From the NCBI GenBank assembly GCA_014238285.1, contig JABABK010000010.1, forward strand, positions 1 through 44,060: a stretch of 44,060 nt of DNA, in the 5' to 3' direction. The stretch is from Hellea sp. (GTDB lineage Bacteria > Pseudomonadota > Alphaproteobacteria > Caulobacterales > Maricaulaceae). Positions 26,774-35,340 of this stretch are shown piece after piece. Both the position numbers and the translations under genes were made by a program. The number at the start of each line of letters is the position of its first letter. Position 1 is the first letter of the stretch. The notes beneath the pieces were generated by a model. That model searched no databases and was not told the DNA's origin. It saw only the letters and a list, made by a program, of their open reading frames with translations.

Positions 26774-27727
26774 TCAGGCTTTTACAGACGCAAAAAGCGC
26801 GACCATATTCATAGCGATAGTCGCGGCCGCCAAAGCCGTAATCTCGCTGACATCATAAGCTGGCGCGACTTCAACTACATCCGCGCCTTGCAGATTGATG
26901 CCGCGAAGGCTGCGTAATATCTGCTGCGCGGTCATTGTGGTCATTCCGCCAATAACGGGTGTCCCCGTGCCCGGTGCCATAGATGGATCAAGGCAATCCA
27001 CATCAAAGGTCAGATAAACAGGCCGATTGCCAACAATGTTTTTGACCTTTTTCACGACCGCTTCAACGCCCATCGCCTGTACGTCTTCGGCGCTATAAAT
27101 ATTAAAGCCGTGCGTATCCTCATTATAAGTTCTGATACCGATTTGAACTGAATGTGTCGGGTCCACCAAACCCTGCTTGGCAGCATGATAAAACATAGTG
27201 CCGTGATTAATACTTTCGCCGTCTTCTTCCCAAGTGTCTGAATGGGCGTCAAAATGGATCAGGGAAATCGGCTCGTCGTGAAACTGCGCCAAAGATTGAA
27301 GCACGGGATAAGTCGTAAAGTGGTCGCCGCCAAGCATAAGTGTCTTCACCCCCTGTCGATGAATATCTTCAAATTGAGCTTTAATCTCATCCGGCACGCC
27401 CGCAGGTGCGCCCGGATCAAAAAGGACATCGCCAAAGTCGACAACCGACTGATTTTCAAAAGGATCAAACTCCCACCCATGGACCCGATCCCAAGCAATC
27501 ATACTGGAAGCTGTGCGGATAGCCCTTGGCCCTAGACGTGCACCCGGCCTTGATGTTGTCGCCAGATCAAATGGAATTCCTACGACAGCAATGTCACATC
27601 CCTCTAGATTTTTGGTGTATCTGCGCCGCGCAAAACTAAGCGCGCCAGAATAGGTCGGTTCTTCACGAATTCCCGATCCGGGTTTTCTGGTGAAGGCTAA
27701 ATCAATATTATCTATTTTAGATGTCAT
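26774..27727 (-). CDS. Ureohydrolase of the agmatinase/arginase family (SpeB-like)
   Basis: A 317-residue protein of normal agmatinase length. All metal ligands are present: His136 in GGDH, Asp160, His162 and Asp164 in FDAHSDTW, and Asp242 and Asp244 in FDVDCLDPSMAPGTGTP. The family uses two Mn (or Ni) ions to hydrolyse agmatine, arginine, guanidinobutyrate, guanidine and other amidino compounds. The sequence is agmatinase-like in PGTGTPVIGG, but substrate specificity in this family is hard to predict. It is divergent from the GNAT gene at the head of the flavoprotein operon. Its weak ribosome site (AAG) is close to the ATG. No other polyamine gene is present, so a role in the adjacent catabolic cluster is worth testing. 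Confidence 0.87.
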   Translation of the reverse strand: MTSKIDNIDLAFTRKPGSGIREEPTYSGALSFARRRYTKNLEGCDIAVVGIPFDLATTSRPGARLGPRAIRTASSMIAWDRVHGWEFDPFENQSVVDFGDVLFDPGAPAGVPDEIKAQFEDIHRQGVKTLMLGGDHFTTYPVLQSLAQFHDEPISLIHFDAHSDTWEEDGESINHGTMFYHAAKQGLVDPTHSVQIGIRTYNEDTHGFNIYSAEDVQAMGVEAVVKKVKNIVGNRPVYLTFDVDCLDPSMAPGTGTPVIGGMTTMTAQQILRSLRGINLQGADVVEVAPAYDVSEITALAAATIAMNMVALFASVKA

Positions 27728-27784
27728 CTTACTTCAGACCTTTCCAGTACCATTAATTTTCTTTGAAAATTGTTAGATCAAGAG

Positions 27785-27812
27785 TTGCTTATTAGCAAAT
27801 TATTTCTAATAT
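27785..27812 (+). promoter_or_regulatory. Probable promoter of the GNAT-flavoprotein-GcvT operon
   Basis: TTGCTT (27785-27790) and TAATAT (27807-27812) are 16 bases apart. They lie 40 bases before the GNAT ATG (27852), which has an AGGGGAG ribosome site. The palindrome at 27812-27822 starts at the last base of the -10 box, a position suited to a repressor. Confidence 0.5.
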
Positions 27813-27822
27813 GTGATCACAA
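27812..27822. promoter_or_regulatory. Operator-like palindrome TGTGATCACA(A), copy 1
   Basis: TGTGATCACA equals its own reverse complement. The 11-base word TGTGATCACAA recurs exactly at 37874-37884 upstream of the TonB receptor gene. Here it abuts the -10 box of the GNAT operon, in the space shared with the divergent agmatinase-family gene. Confidence 0.5.
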
Positions 27823-27851
27823 ATTTAGCAATTAAAGGGGAGTATTTGTGC

Positions 27852-28304
27852 ATGACAAAAATCGTTAAAGCTGATATTTCTCATCTTCCTGAAATCGCTA
27901 ATTTGTTTGATGCCTATCGGCAGTTCTACGAGCAAAAACCAGATATCGAACTTGCGACCCGATACATCAAGGCCCGGATAGATAACAACGAATCCGTTAT
28001 TTATCTTGCTCAAGATGCGTCCGGCAAAGGCATAGGGTTTACACAGCTTTATCCAACGTTTTGTTCGGTTGCGGCGCAAAACGTCTGGGTTCTCTATGAT
28101 CTATTTGTAGCTCATCATGCTAGGCGCCAAGGCGTGGCTGAACAACTTTTGACAAAGGCGCGCAAACTAGGAGTCGAGACAAAATCAGCTTGGCTTAAAC
28201 TTGAAACCGGCGTCATGAATAAACCCGGCCAAGCCCTATATGAAAAACAGGGTTGGGAACGGGACACAGAATTTCACACATATTTCTTAGATTTAGAAAC
28301 TTAG
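27852..28304 (+). CDS. GNAT-family N-acetyltransferase
   Basis: A 150-residue protein with the GNAT core: an N-terminal IVKADISHLPEIANLFDAYRQFY, the central strand VLYDLFVAHHARRQGVAEQLL containing the acetyl-CoA pyrophosphate loop (RRQGVA, matching R/Q-x-x-G-x-A), and the final ALYEKQGWERD. It transfers acetyl from acetyl-CoA to an amine of a small molecule or protein. The frame is open to a GTG at 27813 (within the putative operator); the ATG at 27852 after AGGGGAG is chosen. It is the first gene of an operon with flavoproteins and a folate transferase, three bases before the next start. An amine substrate would be consistent with the cluster. Confidence 0.85.
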   Translation: MTKIVKADISHLPEIANLFDAYRQFYEQKPDIELATRYIKARIDNNESVIYLAQDASGKGIGFTQLYPTFCSVAAQNVWVLYDLFVAHHARRQGVAEQLLTKARKLGVETKSAWLKLETGVMNKPGQALYEKQGWERDTEFHTYFLDLET

Positions 28305-28307
28305 CCC

Positions 28308-29939
28308 ATGGTCCAAATTGGCAAGACAAATAACTATGATGCGCTGATAATTGGCGCTGGCCATAATGGCCTCACCAATGCCGCTTTCCTAGCTAAAGCT
28401 GGACTTAATGTATTGGTTGTCGAGAAGAACGATTACATCGGCGGCGCGACGGTCAGCCGGGAATTAGAGACCGGCTGGAAATACTCCAACTGCTCTTATG
28501 TCTGCAGCTTATTTCGTCCAGAGATTTATCAAGCTCTGGATCTTGGCCGGCACGGCCTTGAGGTTGTCCCGATTAAAGGCGGCGTGACCTTCATGCAAAA
28601 TGGTGACTATTACGGCAATTATCATCACCACGAGATCAGACGCCGAGAAATAGCCCGCCACTCACAGCGCGATGCTGATGCCGTTATTCGGTTTGATGCA
28701 GACCTCATGAAATGGTGCCGATTAATTCGCGGTTTTCTGCTCAGAACACCGCCTGATCCGACGTCTTTCAAACCCCGCGACGTCATGGAATTCGGATATC
28801 TTCTTAAAAAATTCCATGGACTTTCCGAAAGTCAACTTTATGAATTCATGCGGTTTTTCACCATGTCCATCGGGGAATATCTAGAAGAGTATTTTGAGAA
28901 CCCTGCATTCCTGGCCCATTATTCTGGCGGCAGTGTCATCGGAACAGGCCTCGGGGTTTACTCCCCGGGCACGGCTTATGTCCTTCTTCACCACGCTATG
29001 GGTGATGTTGACGGTAATGTCGGCTCATGGGGATTTGCCAAAGGCGGCATGGGTTCTGTATCCAGCGCTATTGCAGCCTCCTATACAAATTTCGGCGGAG
29101 AAATTCGCACAGGCGCTGAAGTCTCGAAAATTAATGTAAGTAATGGCCGCGCGACAGGCATTACCCTCGCTTCTGGTGAAGTCATTAATGCCAAGAAAGT
29201 CGTCTCTAATCTCGACGCGAAACGAACCTTTTTAAGCGTCATGGATAAAGATGACCTGCCGTCTTATGTGATTAAGCGCGCCGAGAACTTTAAAATTCGC
29301 GGCTCTTCGGGCAAGCTAAATATTGCCCTAGATGGTCTTCCCGATTTCCCGGCTCTACCGAAAGGTTCTCCGCTTACGTTAGGCCATATGCATTTCACGG
29401 ACTCACTTCAAAGATTAGAACGGGCCTATGATGACTGGAAGGATAATCGCTGGTCCGCTGATCCCTATACGGACACGTTGATTCCAACGCAGTTTGACCC
29501 GACCATGGCGCCCCCGGGTAAACATATGATGACGGTCTTTGTGCAATACTGCCCGGTTAATCCAGAAGGCGGATGGGACGAGACTAAACGCGATGCCTTT
29601 GGCAAAACTGTCATTGATCAGATCGCTGAATATAGCCCCAATTTTAAAGACCTGATTGTTCACACGGAAATTCGGACGCCAAAGGAACTCGAGGCTGAAG
29701 TCGGCTTGACCGAGGGCAATATCTTCCAAGGTGAGCTTACCCTTGATCAGCTATTATTTAACCGTCCCTTCCCGGGATATGCGCAATATAGAGGGCCAGT
29801 GAAGAACATGTATATGTGCAGCTCGTCCAACCACCCAGGCGGCGGCGTAATGGGCGCGCCGGGCGCAAATTCAGCTCGTGAAATACTAAGAGACATGAAA
29901 CGAAAAGACACAACGCCGGAGGATTTCGGTGATGACTAA
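28308..29939 (+). CDS. FAD-dependent oxidoreductase, CrtI/PYROXD2-like (first of a pair)
   Basis: A 543-residue flavoprotein. The dinucleotide motif is ALIIGAGHNGL (Gly16, Gly18, Gly21) ending at Glu39 (VVEK), then IGGATVSRE. The C-terminal FAD signature is MYMCSSSNHPGGGVMGAPGANSARE. This is the phytoene-desaturase-like/amine-oxidase superfamily, in the PYROXD2-like group rather than true carotenoid enzymes. These proteins oxidise C-N or C-C bonds with FAD, and the substrates of this group are largely unknown. No carotenoid genes are near. It follows the GNAT gene by three bases and overlaps the second flavoprotein gene, so the two are probably translated together and may form a complex. No signal peptide is seen. 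Confidence 0.88.
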   Translation: MVQIGKTNNYDALIIGAGHNGLTNAAFLAKAGLNVLVVEKNDYIGGATVSRELETGWKYSNCSYVCSLFRPEIYQALDLGRHGLEVVPIKGGVTFMQNGDYYGNYHHHEIRRREIARHSQRDADAVIRFDADLMKWCRLIRGFLLRTPPDPTSFKPRDVMEFGYLLKKFHGLSESQLYEFMRFFTMSIGEYLEEYFENPAFLAHYSGGSVIGTGLGVYSPGTAYVLLHHAMGDVDGNVGSWGFAKGGMGSVSSAIAASYTNFGGEIRTGAEVSKINVSNGRATGITLASGEVINAKKVVSNLDAKRTFLSVMDKDDLPSYVIKRAENFKIRGSSGKLNIALDGLPDFPALPKGSPLTLGHMHFTDSLQRLERAYDDWKDNRWSADPYTDTLIPTQFDPTMAPPGKHMMTVFVQYCPVNPEGGWDETKRDAFGKTVIDQIAEYSPNFKDLIVHTEIRTPKELEAEVGLTEGNIFQGELTLDQLLFNRPFPGYAQYRGPVKNMYMCSSSNHPGGGVMGAPGANSAREILRDMKRKDTTPEDFGDD

Positions 29940-31491
29940 AAAACGCAATATAGTCATCATTGGTGCAGGGCATAATGGACTGATATGCGCGGCTTATTTA
30001 GCTAAAGCTGGTCATGAAGTCACTGTGTTGGAAGCGCGCGATCAAATTGGTGGCGGAATAGCGCCTCGTGAATTTTCTAAAGGTTTTACGGCCCCGGGAC
30101 TTGCCCATCTAGCCTACCCACTCCATCCGAAAATCATCAGTGATTTAGAGATTGGAAATAATGCGAGGAGTAAAAGCCGAACAATTAATACTATCTCATT
30201 AAGCAAGAGCGGGGATCACCTTCATCTCGGCCAGTCATCTGCCAGCGGCGGCAGCCTCTCATCTGAAGATCAGGAAGCCTATAGCGCTTTCAAAAAAGAG
30301 TTCTTAGCCTACGCCAAGGCCCTGTCGCCGCTCATGATGAATAAGCCTCCACGCCTCAAAAACATGGACACTAAAGACAAGATCACACTGGCTAAGCTTG
30401 GCTGGAAAGTCCGTTTTGGTTTAAAAACAGACTCTATGCGAGAGTTTCTTCGGGTTGGCGGCATCAATATTTACGATGTTCTCAATGAAGTCTTTGACAG
30501 CGAAGCCTTGAAAGGTGCAATCGCGGCTGATGCCGTTATTGGCCACCACATGGCCCCTCGCACGCCGACCACTGTTTTAACTTATATTCTGCGCTTATTC
30601 GGAGAAACTGAAAACCGCCAATTAACTAGCGCCGTCCCGAATATATGCGAAGCTCTAGCGACCGCTGCAACATCTGCCGGTGTTAACATCCGCACGCAGA
30701 GCAAGGTCGAAGATATCTTGCTCAGCGATGATCAAGTAACGGGGGTAAGGCTTTCAAACGTCGAAGAAATATCAGCTGATATAGTCGTCTCTAATAGCGA
30801 TGCAAAATCGACATTTTTGGACTTAGTCGGCGTACAAGATTTGGATGCCATGTTCGTGCACAGGATCAGTAAAAGCCGAACCAATGGCGATGTTGCTAAA
30901 CTGCATTTTGCCCTAAAAAGCCTCCCCAATTTTACAAGCCTTGACGCCGAGAGCCTCAGGCACCGCCTGCTTATTGCGCCGAATATGCGTTATATTGAAC
31001 AGGCTTTTAATCCGTCCAAATATGGTGAGTTTTCAGAACGGCCTGTTCTAGAAATAACATTCCCAACTATCGATAACCCGGCTTTATCACCTGATGGGCA
31101 ACACACCATGTCGGTCAACGCCAGTTTCGCGCCCTATGCTCTCAAAGCGGGATGGGATAAAAAGCGTAAAACGTTCACGCAGAAGGTTATTGATACGGTC
31201 GCAGGATATGCGCCCGGCTTTGAAAGCCTTATCTTGGATCATGAGCTCTTAACGCCCGTTGATATCGAGTCTGAGTATAATATCAAAGGCGGCCATTGGC
31301 ATCACGGCGAAATCGCAATCGATCAATCCTTTATGATGCGGCCCATTCACGGTACCGCGCAATATAACACACCGATTTCTGGCCTATTCCTCTGCGGGGC
31401 GGCGGCGCATCCGGGCGGCAGCATTAACGGTCTGCCCGGACGCAATGCCGCGCAGCGAATACTCGCGATGACAAAGTCAGGTGACGTATGA
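29932..31491 (+). CDS. FAD-dependent oxidoreductase, CrtI/PYROXD2-like (second of a pair)
   Basis: A 519-residue paralogue of the preceding gene. It has the same IIGAGHNGL motif (Gly11, Gly13, Gly16, ending at Glu34), an IGGG second glycine site, and the C-terminal LFLCGAAAHPGGSINGLPGRNAAQ. The middle regions differ considerably, so this is an old duplication rather than a recent copy. It starts inside the end of the first flavoprotein gene (ATG at 29932, an in-frame GTG at 29929 is also possible; GGAGG lies upstream of both). It ends in a four-base ATGA overlap with the GcvT-like gene. Tandem, coupled paralogues suggest a heterodimeric oxidase, which is inference. Confidence 0.87.
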   Translation: MTKKRNIVIIGAGHNGLICAAYLAKAGHEVTVLEARDQIGGGIAPREFSKGFTAPGLAHLAYPLHPKIISDLEIGNNARSKSRTINTISLSKSGDHLHLGQSSASGGSLSSEDQEAYSAFKKEFLAYAKALSPLMMNKPPRLKNMDTKDKITLAKLGWKVRFGLKTDSMREFLRVGGINIYDVLNEVFDSEALKGAIAADAVIGHHMAPRTPTTVLTYILRLFGETENRQLTSAVPNICEALATAATSAGVNIRTQSKVEDILLSDDQVTGVRLSNVEEISADIVVSNSDAKSTFLDLVGVQDLDAMFVHRISKSRTNGDVAKLHFALKSLPNFTSLDAESLRHRLLIAPNMRYIEQAFNPSKYGEFSERPVLEITFPTIDNPALSPDGQHTMSVNASFAPYALKAGWDKKRKTFTQKVIDTVAGYAPGFESLILDHELLTPVDIESEYNIKGGHWHHGEIAIDQSFMMRPIHGTAQYNTPISGLFLCGAAAHPGGSINGLPGRNAAQRILAMTKSGDV

Positions 31492-32684
31492 GCCTACATG
31501 ATTTCACGCAGGTCCTTGCCAAAACGCCATTTCACGACCGTCTCGCTTTGCACAGTCAGACCCAAGACTGGACAGGATGGAATGGGTATCAGACCCCCAG
31601 GGTACTAGACACAGTCGCCTCTGAGTATTTCGCGGTCCGTAGTTCCTGCAGCGTCATGGATCTTACGCCGATGGAGAAATACCTCATCACCGGACCTGAC
31701 GCTTGTGCTTTTTTAAACAGGCTTGTGACCCGCGATGTTTCCAAGCTCAAACCAAAGCGGGTTACTTATGCTGTTTGGTGCAATGATGAAGGCAAGGTCA
31801 TTGACGATGGCACGATTTTTCATCTTGAAAAGGGTGTCTACCGCCTATGCGCTCAACATCACCAGCTCGACTGGCTCATGCTTTCCAGCATTGGATTCGA
31901 TGTCACGATCGAAAAAGACACTCATAAGGTTGCGGCTCTATCGGTTCAGGGACCAACGTCGTTTTCAGTCTTAACAGCAGCTGGCATAGAGGGCTTAGAA
32001 AAATTAAAGCCCTTTGGCATCATACATACCAAAATAGGAAAGATCCCCGTCACGGTATCTAGAACGGGTTTCACAGGTGACCTGGGTTATGAATTATGGG
32101 GCACGCCGAAAGACGCTCACGGAATTTGGGATGCTATCTTCACCGTCAAGGAACACGGCCTCTTTGATATACGGGTTATCGGGCTCGACACATTAGAAAT
32201 GGTTCGGATCGAAGCAGGTTTCATCATGCCGGGATTTGATTTTAATACCGCTGAAACAACCATCCGCGCCGACCATGATCGATCGCCCTATGAACTTGGC
32301 CTCGACTGGATCGTCAAATTTGACAAACCCTATTTCACAGGCAAGCGCGCCCTTATCAAAGAGAGCAAACGCCCGCAAAAACGATGCCTTGTGAAACTAA
32401 TTGCGGAAGGCAATAAAGTCCCAACCAGCGCATTTTTGTTTGATGGCAAGAACGGCAATAAGATCGGAACCGTCATGGCGCAAACTTGGTCCCCAATCCT
32501 TAAATCAAGCCTAGCCATGGCGGATATTGATTACAATGACGGAAAACCGCCCGTAGAAATTTGGGCCGAGATATATTATCAAAAAGAACTCAAGTGGCAT
32601 GTAAAATGGGCCAAGTGCCACTTACAAAACGCACCCTTTTGGAGCCACCCAAGACGTAGTAAAACACCGCCAAATCCCGTTTAG
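31488..32684 (+). CDS. GcvT-family aminomethyltransferase (folate-dependent demethylase type)
   Basis: A 398-residue protein of the T-protein fold. Key segments are FAVRSSCSVMDLTPMEKYLITGPDA, the folate-site region GKVIDDGTIF (Asp106/Asp107, matching the conserved Asp of GcvT), TGFTGDLGYELWG, and TLEMVRIEAGFIMPGFDF. GcvT relatives move a one-carbon unit from a substrate to tetrahydrofolate. They include glycine cleavage T-protein, the C-terminal domains of sarcosine/dimethylglycine dehydrogenases, and DMSP demethylase DmdA. No glycine-cleavage H or P protein is near, so it is not GcvT itself. Its ATGA overlap with a flavoprotein gene mimics, as separate genes, the FAD-plus-GcvT architecture of dimethylglycine dehydrogenase. 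The substrate is unknown. It is convergent with the MFS gene. Confidence 0.88.
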   Translation: MSLHDFTQVLAKTPFHDRLALHSQTQDWTGWNGYQTPRVLDTVASEYFAVRSSCSVMDLTPMEKYLITGPDACAFLNRLVTRDVSKLKPKRVTYAVWCNDEGKVIDDGTIFHLEKGVYRLCAQHHQLDWLMLSSIGFDVTIEKDTHKVAALSVQGPTSFSVLTAAGIEGLEKLKPFGIIHTKIGKIPVTVSRTGFTGDLGYELWGTPKDAHGIWDAIFTVKEHGLFDIRVIGLDTLEMVRIEAGFIMPGFDFNTAETTIRADHDRSPYELGLDWIVKFDKPYFTGKRALIKESKRPQKRCLVKLIAEGNKVPTSAFLFDGKNGNKIGTVMAQTWSPILKSSLAMADIDYNDGKPPVEIWAEIYYQKELKWHVKWAKCHLQNAPFWSHPRRSKTPPNPV

Positions 32685-32692
32685 CCCAGAAT

Positions 32693-33895
32693 TCAAATTG
32701 GGTTATCATGTATACGATTTCGCCGATGCATATAAATAGAAATACCAACATATAGCACAAGCGCAACAAGCGCCATGCTACCGCTGACTAGGAACACGCT
32801 GCCATATCCCAATCCGGCACCAAGCACCGAAGCGCCAATATTTGGACCGACAAATTGACCAAAGCCCTGCACGCTCGGCACCAATGCAACCAAGGAACCG
32901 CTCCGATCCATATGCGCCAGCATCGCTGTTTGGAAGACATCGACAAATGTCCACAATGTCATGAAGCCAAACATGCTTATCACATATGTACTAGGTGTAA
33001 TTCCAAAGTTGAGCATCATTACACACCCGGCCATCGCCAGAATAGATATAAAAAGGGGTTTAAACAAACCGTAGCGCGACGCAAAATAGGCAAGCACGCA
33101 ACCAATTATTGCAAAAATAGATGACCACGTCAGGATATTTCCAACGAAACTTTCGTCAAGACCACCTTCGAGAACAGCCAGCTCAATGTATGTATAATAC
33201 CCGCCTATATTGATGTAGGTAAAGCAAATCGCTATTAGGCAAATCACCGCTAGGATTTTTGGCACATGCCAATCTTCGCGATCATCTTGTTGTTTCTCTT
33301 GTTGAACAAGTTCTTCTTCAGTGGACTGTCGCGCGGGTATTAGGCGAACAAAAACCGCACAGATAACGGCAAGAATAATAAAAAAGAAATAGATCTGATT
33401 CATCGTAAATTTCGGCAAGAAATGCAGCTCAAGCGCAGTAGAAAAACCAAACCCCAGTAATTCCAAATTATAGGCAATTACCGGCTTGGTCGTTCCGCCT
33501 AATGTCACAACGGCGACAGCCGTGAAAATTCCGCTGCCTATGCCAGCAATCACTCGAAGCGCTAGTAATTGTTCATAGGTCGTGAACATCATGCATAATG
33601 CGTTGGCGATAATAGATAATACCACCCCCGCTATAACTAAATATCGCCTATTAACCTTGGCAACGGTAAATGCAGCGATAATAGCACCGAGAGATAGTCC
33701 GCCCAGATCAGCCCCCCAAATTCGGCCTACTTGCTCCGCTGAAAATCCGGCTTTCTGAACAAGGGCAGTGCTGAGAACTGGTACGCTCACCATCACGGTA
33801 TACCCGACTAACGCCATGAAAATGGCGAAGAAAACCGTGCGTGGGTCATCGAACTTGTTACGAACGGATTTAGGTTTGGCAGCGTCGTCGCTCAT
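32693..33895 (-). CDS. Major facilitator superfamily (MFS) transporter
   Basis: A 400-residue integral membrane protein with about 12 hydrophobic segments in two halves, for example VFFAIFMALVGYTVMVSVPVLS, LGGLSLGAIIAAFTVA followed by the basic loop KVNRRY, and a charged central loop (QEKQQDDREDW, about 198-208) between helices 6 and 7. This is standard MFS topology. AGGTG precedes the ATG. It is encoded 79 bases after the Rieske oxygenase gene on the same strand, after the TonB receptor gene, so it probably carries the same compound across the inner membrane that the receptor brings across the outer membrane. The transport direction and substrate are not visible in the sequence. Confidence 0.88.
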   Translation of the reverse strand: MSDDAAKPKSVRNKFDDPRTVFFAIFMALVGYTVMVSVPVLSTALVQKAGFSAEQVGRIWGADLGGLSLGAIIAAFTVAKVNRRYLVIAGVVLSIIANALCMMFTTYEQLLALRVIAGIGSGIFTAVAVVTLGGTTKPVIAYNLELLGFGFSTALELHFLPKFTMNQIYFFFIILAVICAVFVRLIPARQSTEEELVQQEKQQDDREDWHVPKILAVICLIAICFTYINIGGYYTYIELAVLEGGLDESFVGNILTWSSIFAIIGCVLAYFASRYGLFKPLFISILAMAGCVMMLNFGITPSTYVISMFGFMTLWTFVDVFQTAMLAHMDRSGSLVALVPSVQGFGQFVGPNIGASVLGAGLGYGSVFLVSGSMALVALVLYVGISIYMHRRNRIHDNPI

Positions 33896-33974
33896 TGTTC
33901 ACCTCTAATGTGCCTCGTAAACTTCAGGCACTAATTGTTATGCCTCAAATACTAACCACTAATGCGTATCATAT

Positions 33975-35240
33975 CTACGACCTCGTTACGGATTTCTCTA
34001 GCGTATCCAAATACCAATCTACGAACATCATAGAGACCTCTTCAAACTCAGGATGAAAAGGGCCGGGTTCAAAGAACTGTGAGTTCACGCCTTCGCTATT
34101 ACGGGTGATGATGTATTCATCTTCCAGCGTGGTGTTGTGCCAAAGCGCGGTAACTCTATCGACGTCATAATCAACGCCCTCTTTGGCGCCGCCGTTCACA
34201 TACCAAACCACTTCCATATCGGTCTCGGTCAAGCCGCGCGGGATAAACCGGTAAAGCACGCAGTGATCGGGATAATTCAGCATGAATGTCACGGGCCCAA
34301 GATGGAAATCACCAGTCCCGCCATCATAGCCTTTAAACTTGCCCATTAAAGGCGCGACGGGCTTACCGTCCTGACTGCCTGTCACGTAACCCTCATAGAG
34401 GCCATAACGAGACGCAGCCGCGCAGGCGCCAAAGCTCTCCGCGCCCATGTAGATTTTTTGATGCTCGTTGGCGATACCCGGTATGCCCGTGACTTCCGGC
34501 GCGATCTTTTGCATAGCCTCGACTTGATCGGCAACATTTTCATAAATGTCTTCAAGAGTGTGGCTTTTTGCATAGGCTTTGTGGGCCGTGGCGCAGTGAT
34601 AACACTCTAGATAATTTTCAAGGCATAGCTTCCAATTGGCATCAACTTTATAGGTTTGCTTGTGAGCGATTTTTGCTTTGTCCAGCTCATAACCGGCGAG
34701 CTGATCATTGATCGGCATAAAGGCGGGCTCCAGATCTGACGCGTCCAAATCGCAATTGATGAATATCAAACCGTGAAAAATTGAAACTTTTGCCTTTTTG
34801 AGTCCGTAGTCTTCTTTATCAAAGCCATCGAGCATACCCATATGACGGGCGGAGCGCATTGAACCATCTGAATTATAAGTCCAGGCGTGATAAGGACAAA
34901 CGAAGGTCTTGGTATTTCCGCTTTGGGCTTCGCAAACACGAGCGCCGCGATGGCGACAGACATTCATCAGGGCATGAACTTCACCCTGCTTGTCTCTGGA
35001 AATAATAAAACTATCTTCACCGACTTCGAACAACACAAAATCGCCGGCCTTAGGTATTTCAGATACATGCGCCGCATAGAGCCAGCTTTTGAAAAGTATG
35101 GAAGAGAGCTCATTTTTGTGAACTAAGTGAGAGCGGTAAAAATATGGATCGAGTGCAAACCCACCTTTACTTTTTCCAAGCGCAATTTTCTCACGCATCA
35201 AAGCAACGGAGTCGTCAACATTGGTCGCAATGACTTTCAT
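33975..35240 (-). CDS. Rieske non-haem iron oxygenase, alpha subunit (quaternary-amine/betaine type likely)
   Basis: A 421-residue oxygenase. The Rieske [2Fe-2S] ligands are Cys95, His97 (CRHRGARVC), Cys115 and His118 (CPYHAWTY). The mononuclear iron site is in LENYLECYHCATAH, with His215 and His220; a final Asp is expected near the C-terminal LEDEYIITRNSEG. Three residues before His215 is Glu212 (ECYH). Ring-hydroxylating dioxygenases such as naphthalene dioxygenase have Asp there (DAYH), while carnitine oxygenase CntA and relatives acting on quaternary amines have Glu. This favours N-demethylation or C-N cleavage. The cognate reductase gene is absent from the window. No strong ribosome site is seen. 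It lies downstream of the TonB receptor gene and upstream of the MFS gene. Confidence 0.9.
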   Translation of the reverse strand: MKVIATNVDDSVALMREKIALGKSKGGFALDPYFYRSHLVHKNELSSILFKSWLYAAHVSEIPKAGDFVLFEVGEDSFIISRDKQGEVHALMNVCRHRGARVCEAQSGNTKTFVCPYHAWTYNSDGSMRSARHMGMLDGFDKEDYGLKKAKVSIFHGLIFINCDLDASDLEPAFMPINDQLAGYELDKAKIAHKQTYKVDANWKLCLENYLECYHCATAHKAYAKSHTLEDIYENVADQVEAMQKIAPEVTGIPGIANEHQKIYMGAESFGACAAASRYGLYEGYVTGSQDGKPVAPLMGKFKGYDGGTGDFHLGPVTFMLNYPDHCVLYRFIPRGLTETDMEVVWYVNGGAKEGVDYDVDRVTALWHNTTLEDEYIITRNSEGVNSQFFEPGPFHPEFEEVSMMFVDWYLDTLEKSVTRS

Positions 35241-35340
35241 AACACAACACTCATTTGAAATGGGCTAAAGATCTGCACCTAACCAGCGCTGATAAATAAG
35301 GGCATCTGAACTCTCAAAGCAAATATTTTGAGGAGCTTAG

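Noticed and set aside
28308-31491. Carotenoid (phytoene) desaturase genes
   Set aside because: The fold is shared, but no crtB, crtE or other carotenoid gene is near, and the pairing with GcvT and GNAT genes fits a PYROXD2-like oxidase better.
31488-32684. Glycine cleavage T-protein (gcvT)
   Set aside because: The gcvH and gcvP genes are absent and the gene is coupled to flavoproteins; a GcvT-family demethylase is more likely.
32684-32702. Terminator between the GcvT-like and MFS genes
   Set aside because: CCCA...TGGG gives only four or five pairs and no T run.
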